The notes below the pieces were generated by a model. It was not told the origin of the DNA and did no database searches. It saw nothing but the letters and a program-made list of their open reading frames with translations. The position numbers and the translations under genes were made by a program. This document shows, in pieces, positions 57,979 through 64,000 of a DNA stretch of 64,000 nt (position 1 is its first letter; every line of letters starts with the position of its first letter). The DNA lies in the NCBI GenBank assembly GCA_963615055.1, contig CAVEFO010000001.1:1-64000 (forward strand), in the 5' to 3' direction. This DNA is from UBA1822 sp963615055 (GTDB lineage: Bacteria; Bacillota; Negativicutes; Veillonellales; Dialisteraceae).

Positions 57979-59550
57979 TCAGAACGTGAAATCCTTCGGT
58001 TGAATCATGATGTTCCACTCCTTATCGATCGAGCGATACTGAATCCAGCCGGTGAAAGAGTGCATATCCCGATAATAGGTGTAATCGCGATGCTTGAGCA
58101 CACCATTGACCGTATCGATGGAATAATTAACAGAAAACGCATCCCGTGGCGTCAGCTGCACGCGGAAGCCGGTCGAAACAGGCTTTGTCATGTCATACGT
58201 ATCAAAAGCGTACGGCGTATATCCGACTTGGTTGTTGTTTGTATAATTCACCCATGTACTGAGAATCCCATAATTTCCGGACAATCCCACCGTATAATAC
58301 GCATTTTTCCGGAAACGATTTTGATAGCCGTAGTAATCATGTCTGTATCCGATGCCCATGTTCAAAGTCAGATGCGGACTTAAGCGAATGGGTCTATGCC
58401 GCAACCAAACTTCCCACATCTTGTAGCTGCCTTCCGGCCCGTTTTTCTGTTTCCAGTAACCGACCTCTCCACCGAAACCGGCATACAGCTGCGTATTTTT
58501 TATCGGATAACCCCGCGATTGAAATGTCAGCGACGGGCGCTTTTCGAGCCAAATATGATCGTCATTATCGGTGGACTCCGTCTTTGCGTATTGAAGGCGG
58601 AACGTCCCCTGCGACGTCTCATAGCGGAGCCCTACATCCGGAACGAATCCTTGTTTCGTATACCAAGCGAGACGTGTGTAGAAATATAAATCGCTTTCCA
58701 CTCCGCCAATCGGCATTTCAAATGCATTTTTGAACCCAAATCCGTTGTGACTGTTATACGTCGGTGTCGGAACAAGCGACCAGATGCTGATGCCACCATG
58801 CCGGAGAGACCCCGTATAGGAAGCCAGCGTGATGATCCGTGTGTTTTTTATGAAAAGGGACGGATGGTGCGCGACATATTTATCGCCCGGGTAAATATCG
58901 ACGGAATCCGCTTCTATCCGATAATCCGGCACACGCGCCACGGCACTTTTTGTCGTGAAATACGCATTTTCGACTGTCGCGACATTCGTTTTTCGATTGT
59001 ACGTGCCACCCTTGCCTTGATAATAGTACAGTCCCCGGTACCAACCGCTCAAGGCGGAAAATGTACTGATTCCGGAAATCCCGTCATACTCGGCACTTTG
59101 TGCCTCCGCCGTATTATCGGGATTCGTCCAATACACCGTCTCCGGGATCACATAATGCTGCGTTTTGTTGTTTCCGTAAACTTTCTCCGTCCGATAGCGC
59201 TCGACCATGTGTGTCATATCCACATTTCCTTCTGCCGAAACGTCGCCGGACGTCGATTGGTATTTCATCTCATCGGCAGAAATGACCAGCGGATGCTCCG
59301 GAGAAATCGAAGGCGTTTCTTTCTTCTTTTTCGCTTTCCTCTTAGTCTCGGCACGAATGGTTTCCTCTTTCCCCTCGGCGTCGGCATGACTGACCTCAAC
59401 CGCTGCCACTTCCCCGTCTGCCGTTGCCCGTTGCGATTGCAGAAGCGTCATCGACTCTTTTTCCCCTGCTTGCCCCATATCCGCCACATACGCATGTCCG
59501 CCGAGCAGCAAAGTCATGATGGACGCCGCGAGCCAAATTTTCCGATCCAT
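57979..59550 (-). CDS. LptD-like LPS assembly protein (short form)
   Basis: This 523-residue outer-membrane protein has a signal peptide (residues ~1-20), a low-complexity Lys/Glu segment (about 55-78), an OstA/LptA-like domain (HPLVISADEMKYQSTSGDVSAEGNVDMTH..) and a C-terminal beta-barrel rich in Tyr ending DFTF. It is shorter than proteobacterial LptD (about 780 residues) but fits the reduced Negativicutes form. Its ATG overlaps the preceding stop (TAATG). It would insert LPS made by the lpx genes of this window. Confidence 0.8.
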   Translation of the reverse strand: MDRKIWLAASIMTLLLGGHAYVADMGQAGEKESMTLLQSQRATADGEVAAVEVSHADAEGKEETIRAETKRKAKKKKETPSISPEHPLVISADEMKYQSTSGDVSAEGNVDMTHMVERYRTEKVYGNNKTQHYVIPETVYWTNPDNTAEAQSAEYDGISGISTFSALSGWYRGLYYYQGKGGTYNRKTNVATVENAYFTTKSAVARVPDYRIEADSVDIYPGDKYVAHHPSLFIKNTRIITLASYTGSLRHGGISIWSLVPTPTYNSHNGFGFKNAFEMPIGGVESDLYFYTRLAWYTKQGFVPDVGLRYETSQGTFRLQYAKTESTDNDDHIWLEKRPSLTFQSRGYPIKNTQLYAGFGGEVGYWKQKNGPEGSYKMWEVWLRHRPIRLSPHLTLNMGIGYRHDYYGYQNRFRKNAYYTVGLSGNYGILSTWVNYTNNNQVGYTPYAFDTYDMTKPVSTGFRVQLTPRDAFSVNYSIDTVNGVLKHRDYTYYRDMHSFTGWIQYRSIDKEWNIMIQPKDFTF

Positions 59551-60671
59551 TACGCTTCGTCTTTCGCCAGAGCCTCAGCCTTAGCCGCCTCTTCCGCTCT
59601 CACACGATCTTCTGCCTTTTGCACGTCCGCAGCCGCCGACTCTTTTGCCGACTTCTCGACATCTTCACTCGACGTGATTTCCACTTTGACACCGTCTGCC
59701 GTCGTCCCGGTCCCCTTCGTATCTTCCAAAGGATGCGTCAATTTGTAGGACGGAGCACCTGCTTTCTGCTGCATGCCGCGCGTCGTCACATCCTCGCGCG
59801 TCTGAATGTAGAGCACCGAGCCGGCTGCAATTTCGACATCTTTCCCCTTGACGAAGAAACCGCCGACAAGGCCGATCGGTCCCAACGCCAAAGCCCCGAT
59901 GACAGACGCCCCGACCGCCGCGGCCTCCATTTTCAATTTTTCTTTCGCTTCCGGTCCCAAGACGGTCGGGATTTCTTCATCGTCAATGGAGAAGACCTGA
60001 TTGAAGGAAATTTCCAAAGAGCCGCTTTGTCCGAACATTTTCGGCCGCGACACTTTCGTGACGACGCCGCTCCCCTGCGCCCCCCGAGGAAGGACCAAGA
60101 CCTCATCGACTTTCACGTCCTCCGCAACGGAAAAATGCACGACATCATTCACTTTATTCGTCTTGGAACTGACATCTTCATTCAAAGAAATTTTGAAAAC
60201 CGTATCCGCCGGCAGCGTCACGGGCACCAGCTCAAAATGCGTATCGCCGTAGATCGCCTTTTCAATCTCCCCGACACGAAGCTGCAGAGCCCCCTTTTTC
60301 TTCTTGCCCCAGACCGTATTTTCCAACAATTCCGTACGTTCGCTGAGACCATCCTGCTTAATCTCATCCGTCAGATAATATTCCAGCGTATTGATTCTCG
60401 TCGACAGAGACGCCTGATCCGTATCGGCGCCGCGCACGACATCCCGATACAAATCGGACATCCGATCATCCAGTGACTGCTCCGTATAGCTCTTTCCGTA
60501 AATCAGCGTATCCAAATTTCCGATACGATCCAAGAAAGGACCGTTCTGTACACTGCCGTATACCACCGTATCCAGCTTATCCGCGCGATCCGTCAATGTC
60601 GTGGGCTCAGCTGCCGAGACTGCCTGCGCCATGACCGCTGCCAATGCTGCTGCCAAAAGAACTTTCTTCAT
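59550..60671 (-). CDS. Secreted repeat protein of unknown function in the LptD operon
   Basis: This 373-residue protein has a signal peptide (cut after VSAAE, about residue 21). The N-terminal half has four to five ~27-residue helical repeats of the form RadkLDtvvYG..l..RI..LdtliYG. The middle domain (about 155-250, VTLPADTVFKISLNEDVSSKTNKVNDVVHFSVAEDVKV) looks like an SH3-like beta domain. A glycine-rich hydrophobic hairpin (GALALGPIGLVGGFFVKG) and an Ala/Glu/Lys-rich tail follow. I know no characterised homologue. Coupling to LptD suggests an outer-membrane assembly or anchoring role. Confidence 0.7.
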   Translation of the reverse strand: MKKVLLAAALAAVMAQAVSAAEPTTLTDRADKLDTVVYGSVQNGPFLDRIGNLDTLIYGKSYTEQSLDDRMSDLYRDVVRGADTDQASLSTRINTLEYYLTDEIKQDGLSERTELLENTVWGKKKKGALQLRVGEIEKAIYGDTHFELVPVTLPADTVFKISLNEDVSSKTNKVNDVVHFSVAEDVKVDEVLVLPRGAQGSGVVTKVSRPKMFGQSGSLEISFNQVFSIDDEEIPTVLGPEAKEKLKMEAAAVGASVIGALALGPIGLVGGFFVKGKDVEIAAGSVLYIQTREDVTTRGMQQKAGAPSYKLTHPLEDTKGTGTTADGVKVEITSSEDVEKSAKESAAADVQKAEDRVRAEEAAKAEALAKDEA

Positions 60672-60683
60672 GAATACCCCTCC

Positions 60684-61133
60684 TTACAACTTCAGATCGA
60701 TGACGGCCGATACGCCGACACCTTGCACACGACTCGCATTCGTCGGATTTATGCCGTTAAGCGGGACGAGCCCCTTAATGCGGACCAACTCCGAATTGAA
60801 ACCGACTTCCAGCTGTCCCACAGCCTCCACCTGCGCGACCTGCTCCGCATCGCCGATGACCTGCGCCGCGCCGATGTAGCCGCTCTTTCCGATACTCACA
60901 ATCGGCACCACCTTCGTCGCATAATTCGTCCCGACGCCCTCTTTCATCATCACGGAATTGATGGCGCTATTGATTTGGTCTCCGAACTTGGAAACGATGA
61001 CCCCGACACCGCCGACCTTGGCGACACCACCCAAGATATCTCCGAGACCGAAAGCGGAAACATTCGCCGCGCCCGCTCCCAGCATCGCCGAAAGCAGACA
61101 CGCCGCCGCCGCTTTTTTCCCATTCCACTTCAT
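60684..61133 (-). CDS. Small secreted glycine-rich protein
   Basis: This 149-residue protein has a signal peptide (residues ~1-27, ending VSA). The mature part starts FGLGDILGGVAKVGGVGVIVSKFGDQIN. It then has a short beta-rich region with RVQGVGVSAVIDLKL at the end. I do not recognise it. It is the first gene of the group that includes the repeat protein and LptD, 12 bp upstream of the former, so it probably belongs to the same envelope function. Confidence 0.65.
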   Translation of the reverse strand: MKWNGKKAAAACLLSAMLGAGAANVSAFGLGDILGGVAKVGGVGVIVSKFGDQINSAINSVMMKEGVGTNYATKVVPIVSIGKSGYIGAAQVIGDAEQVAQVEAVGQLEVGFNSELVRIKGLVPLNGINPTNASRVQGVGVSAVIDLKL

Positions 61134-61284
61134 TTCGCAAACTCCTTCCCACCTTTATTAAAACAAAAAACAATACACGCAAGATACACTATCGATTTCA
61201 TTATAAAATAAACGCCGCTCGGAAGCAACAGAAAAGAAAAGAAATCTCTCCTTTCTTCCGAAAAAAAATCCGTTCGCTTTTCAC

Positions 61285-61314
61285 CAAAAAAGCCCGCCTT
61301 GGGCAAGACGAGCT
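61285..61314 (-). terminator. Terminator of the SCIFF maturase gene
   Basis: AGCTCGTCTTG and the pairing AAGGCGGGCT (with mismatches) are followed by six T on the - strand, 9 bp after the stop codon. Confidence 0.75.
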
Positions 61315-61322
61315 TTCCGAAA

Positions 61323-62768
61323 TTATGAATTTTTTTCTTCCGCCGCTTCCCGTGCCAATTGCTTTCGAAGTCCCGGCACCGGCATGACCTGCGGATGATG
61401 GATTTTATTGTACGCCTGAATCATGAGCGCGCACTCAATCCGTTTCTTCTGGATCTCGCACGTGATATCAAACGGTTTTTGAATGTCGCCCGCATACGTT
61501 TCATTGTTGGCATGACAACCGCCCGAGCAATAGAAACGCGCCCAGCATTGCACACACTCCGGCTTGGAGAGGACATGGTTCTCACGGAAACTTTTCATCA
61601 TGTCCATATTTTTCAATCCTTCGTACACATTGCCGATCACATAGCCGTCACGCCCGACAAATTGATGACAAGGGTAAATATCGCCATTGGGTACGACCGC
61701 CAGATATTCATGTCCTGCGCCGCAGCCGCGAAGCCGCTTGGGCAGACACGACCCGCGCCACAAATCCATATTGAAATGGAAATAAAAGAACGGATGCCCC
61801 GCTTCCTCGCGCTCGATGAAAATTTTCGCCAACTTTTCATACTCATCGAAAATTTGCGGCAAATCTTCTTTTTGAATCGCATACGCTTCCGACGCATCCC
61901 CGATAACGGGCTCCATGGAGAGCGCCGGAAAGCCTTTATCCACGATATCCGTAACATCCGTCGCAAAATCCAAATTGTAACGCGTGTACGTCCCGCGGAC
62001 ATAGTACTCCTCGCCGTCACGATGCTCGACGCAGTATTGCAAATTTTTCAAAATCCGATCATACGTCGGCTCCCCTTGGACACCCGGCCGCATCCGATCA
62101 TGCATTTCCTTTCGCCCATCCAGCGACAGAATGAGGGAAATATGATTTTCGGTCAAATAGCGTGTCTTTTCTTCATCCAAGAGCAGTCCATTCGTCGTGA
62201 GCGACAGCTTGATGATCTTATTGTGTTTCTTCTCCTGCTGCCGGATATAGGAAACGGTTTCCTGAATTACATGCCAATTCATGAGCGGCTCGCCGCCGAA
62301 GAAATCAATTTCGCAATGCTTGCGCCCGCCGCTGTGCGCAATCAAAAAATCCACCGCGCGCCGCGCCACGTCGAAACTCATCAGCATCCGCCATTGCCCG
62401 TAGCCGCCCTGCCCCGCAAAACAGTATCGGCAGCGCAAATTGCAATCGTGCGCGATATTGAGACAGAGCGCTTTGATGATTGGTTTATCTTCGATGACCA
62501 CTCGATAATTCGGATCCATCGGCGCCAAAAGTTGCTCCTTTTGCACCAAGGAATCCAAATCAGAGAGAACATCATCGACTTCCTCTTTCCCGTATTTTTC
62601 GTCGAAAGCGGTATGCACAGCCGCCGCATTTGTCCCGTCATAGACGCCTAAAATATCATATGTCATTTCATCCGTGACGTGGACAATGCCGCTGTTCACA
62701 TCCAGCACGATATTCATGCCGTTTTGCTGAAACCGGTGAAACATCGGTTTTACATCATATCCCATCAT
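61323..62768 (-). CDS. scfB: SCIFF peptide thioether maturase (radical SAM)
   Basis: This radical-SAM enzyme cross-links a Cys of the SCIFF peptide to a Thr alpha-carbon. The protein is 481 residues. The N-terminal RiPP-recognition-like part (about 1-100) precedes the 4Fe-4S motif CNLRCRYC (about residues 107-114). FFGGEPLMNW is the SAM-binding GGE. The C-terminal SPASM region carries auxiliary cluster cysteines (GCGAGHEYLAV, YPCHQF, CVQCWARFYCSGGCHA). Two ATGs are adjacent; the second is slightly better spaced from GAGGTG. It lies directly downstream of its substrate gene. Confidence 0.94.
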   Translation of the reverse strand: MMGYDVKPMFHRFQQNGMNIVLDVNSGIVHVTDEMTYDILGVYDGTNAAAVHTAFDEKYGKEEVDDVLSDLDSLVQKEQLLAPMDPNYRVVIEDKPIIKALCLNIAHDCNLRCRYCFAGQGGYGQWRMLMSFDVARRAVDFLIAHSGGRKHCEIDFFGGEPLMNWHVIQETVSYIRQQEKKHNKIIKLSLTTNGLLLDEEKTRYLTENHISLILSLDGRKEMHDRMRPGVQGEPTYDRILKNLQYCVEHRDGEEYYVRGTYTRYNLDFATDVTDIVDKGFPALSMEPVIGDASEAYAIQKEDLPQIFDEYEKLAKIFIEREEAGHPFFYFHFNMDLWRGSCLPKRLRGCGAGHEYLAVVPNGDIYPCHQFVGRDGYVIGNVYEGLKNMDMMKSFRENHVLSKPECVQCWARFYCSGGCHANNETYAGDIQKPFDITCEIQKKRIECALMIQAYNKIHHPQVMPVPGLRKQLAREAAEEKNS

Positions 62769-62785
62769 TCACCTCAAACGCAAAG

Positions 62786-62816
62786 AAAAACCCCCGCGCG
62801 ATCATACGCACGGGGG
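62786..62816 (-). terminator. Terminator between scfA and scfB
   Basis: On the - strand, CCCCCGTGCG and CGCGCGGGGG pair (one U-G) around TATGAT, followed by five T. It should let the peptide mRNA accumulate above the maturase mRNA. Confidence 0.85.
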
Positions 62817-62828
62817 GTGCGGCCGAAA

Positions 62829-62990
62829 TTATTCCGCCTCTTTTTTTGCCTGTTCCGTGCAGACGAGATTGCCGACTGTGCAGCTCGTCTTGCAAGCGGA
62901 CTGGCAGGATGTCTGGCATTCGCTGCAGCTTTCAAATTTGATGGTATCCTGCAAAGACACCTCATTGACCGTCACGATATGTTTGGACAT
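62829..62990 (-). CDS. scfA: Six-cysteine SCIFF ribosomal peptide precursor
   Basis: This is the 53-residue precursor of a ranthipeptide-type RiPP. The leader part is MSKHIVTVNEVSLQDTI, followed by a core with cysteines at 22, 25, 29, 33, 37 and 44 (SCSECQTSC, then SACKTSCTVGNLVC), matching the 'six cysteines in forty-five' family. ATG at 62990 follows AGGAGG. It is placed directly before its maturase. The family is widespread in Clostridia and Negativicutes; its role is thought to involve signalling or regulation but is not settled. Confidence 0.95.
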   Translation of the reverse strand: MSKHIVTVNEVSLQDTIKFESCSECQTSCQSACKTSCTVGNLVCTEQAKKEAE

Positions 62991-63080
62991 GGAAAACACC
63001 TCCTACTTCACCACTTTGTATTTCCATTTTATCATATGTCGCAAGTGAAAAAAAGATGACGCCGGAAAATTTCTTTTCAT

Positions 63081-64000
63081 TTACCGGAAATAGGAAAAGA
63101 GCAAATACACACCCGCACCGACGGCCGCCGTGCACGGAATCGTCATGACCCACGCCGAGACCATCTGATACGCGACATTCCAATGCACCGCATGGAAACG
63201 TTTCGCCCAGCCGACGCCCAAGACGGAGCCGGTCACGACGTGCGTCGTGGAAACGGGCATGTGGAGCATTGTCGCCGTAAAAATTGTCAGTGCGGAATTG
63301 AGCTCGGATGCCAATCCGTGAATCGGCTGCATACGGAAAATTTTATTGCCCACCGTCCGGATGATTTTCCAGCCGCCGACGCTCGTCCCCGTCGCCATTG
63401 CCAAAGCACAAGCCAGTTTCACCAAATCCGGCACTTCAAGCTCCGTGATGTAGCCGCCGGAGAGCATCGCAAGCGTGATAATCCCCATGGATTTCTGCGC
63501 ATCGTTCGACCCGTGGGAAAATGCCATGAGCGCCGCGGACGCAATCTGGATTTTATTCGCCACGGCATTGACGCGCGTCTGGTTCACTTTTCGGAGCAAC
63601 ATATAGAGCACCGTCATGAAGACGTAGCCGAAGAGCATCGCGACAATCGGAGAAAAAACAAGTCCCGCCGCAATGGTCAGGACGCCGTGCCCGTCAATCG
63701 CACCGAATCCGTATGAAATGACGACCGCGCCCAAGACGCCGCCGATCAAAGCGTGAGAAGAAGACGACGGAAGCCCGACCCACCATGTGAAAAGATTCCA
63801 AAGGATGGCCGCCGTCAGCGCCGCCAAGAGCACGACCGAATCGACCATGGACGGAGAACGCACAATTTCCCCGCCGATCGTTTTCGCGACCCCGGTCGAG
63901 ACCATCGCGCCCACAAAATTCAAAACAGCGGACATGACAATGGCTACCGTCGGCGAGAGCGCGCGCGTGACGACCGTCGTCGCAATCGCGTTTGCCGTAT
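63081..64000 (-). CDS. pit: Pit-family inorganic phosphate permease (partial, 5' end outside window)
   Basis: The reading frame runs to the window edge without a start. The first visible residues TANAIATTVVTRALSPTVAIVMSAVLNFVGA match the N-terminal Pit signature, so the ATG at 63935 is internal. About 306 residues are visible, with some nine to ten helices, the second Pit signature AFSHGSNDAQKSMGIITLAM, and PVSTTHVVTGSVLGVG. It imports phosphate with protons or metal. A pit accessory gene (PhoU-like) would be expected just outside. Confidence 0.93.
   Translation of the reverse strand, partial: TANAIATTVVTRALSPTVAIVMSAVLNFVGAMVSTGVAKTIGGEIVRSPSMVDSVVLLAALTAAILWNLFTWWVGLPSSSSHALIGGVLGAVVISYGFGAIDGHGVLTIAAGLVFSPIVAMLFGYVFMTVLYMLLRKVNQTRVNAVANKIQIASAALMAFSHGSNDAQKSMGIITLAMLSGGYITELEVPDLVKLACALAMATGTSVGGWKIIRTVGNKIFRMQPIHGLASELNSALTIFTATMLHMPVSTTHVVTGSVLGVGWAKRFHAVHWNVAYQMVSAWVMTIPCTAAVGAGVYLLFSYFR

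Overview
The window looks like a chromosomal segment of a Gram-negative Firmicute (class Negativicutes; I cannot fix the genus). The evidence is a mixture of diderm and Firmicute genes. On the diderm side are lpxC-fabZ-lpxA for lipid A, an LptD-like protein, an SLH-domain outer-membrane porin and a short PilQ-type secretin. On the Firmicute side are RNase J, the cdaA-cdaR-glmM c-di-AMP operon, a FapR-led fatty-acid operon, CcpN/PPSR control of PEP synthase, and the SCIFF peptide with its radical-SAM maturase. Most genes are housekeeping and GC-moderate. No prophage, CRISPR array or rRNA operon is visible.

Layout, left to right. 0.3-9.6 kb: YybS-like protein, RNase J, galU (the only + gene here), lpxA/fabZ/lpxC, mnmE and a Fur-family regulator. 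9.6-10.4 kb: a non-coding block with a cluster of DnaA boxes. 10.4-17 kb: a DUF2156 protein, an RluA-type pseudouridine synthase, a tiny transcription unit encoding the same 15-residue peptide twice, then glmM/cdaR/cdaA. 17.3-31.9 kb: mostly + strand accessory genes (HlyD plus ABC-2 permease behind a two-terminator leader, UspA, Eis-like acetyltransferase, GIY-YIG protein, IMPACT protein, DUF4143 ATPase, YitT, MarR) separated by long repeat blocks; on the - strand lie a zinc-ribbon membrane protein with a TA-repeat promoter, the porin and ispE. 32-40 kb: brnQ, an IS3-type remnant, ppsR/ccpN/ppsA and an ArsB/NhaD-type transporter. 40.4-45.3 kb: tRNA-Gln, tRNA-His, a cyclodeaminase-family protein, tyrS, tcdA, a cysteine-peptidase-like protein, an ECF S component and an FKBP. 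45.5-52.5 kb: fapR-plsX-fabH-fabD-fabG-acpP-(46-aa ORF)-fabF-rnc. 52.8-61.1 kb: an ABC-F protein and an envelope group (pilQ, pilP, pgi, LptD-like, two secreted proteins of unknown function). 61.3-64 kb: SCIFF maturase, SCIFF peptide and a Pit phosphate permease cut by the window edge.

Themes. Envelope building dominates: lipid A synthesis, phospholipid and fatty acid supply, GlmM for amino sugars, c-di-AMP synthesis, porin and LptD. The PpsA-CcpN-PPSR group is a gluconeogenic module, and a GTATAY palindrome upstream of ppsA recurs upstream of fapR.

The intergenic DNA is unusual. A 68-70 bp element recurs at ten or more sites, in tandem and in opposed orientations. A second class consists of 7-bp-period repeats. 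The most novel signals are the duplicated 15-aa peptide gene (12.5-12.8 kb), the putative phase-variable promoter made of consensus -35 and -10 boxes around a (TA)n tract (24.6 kb), and the double-terminator leader of the HlyD/ABC operon (17.4 kb). Everything here was read by eye; no similarity search, folding or skew calculation was run.
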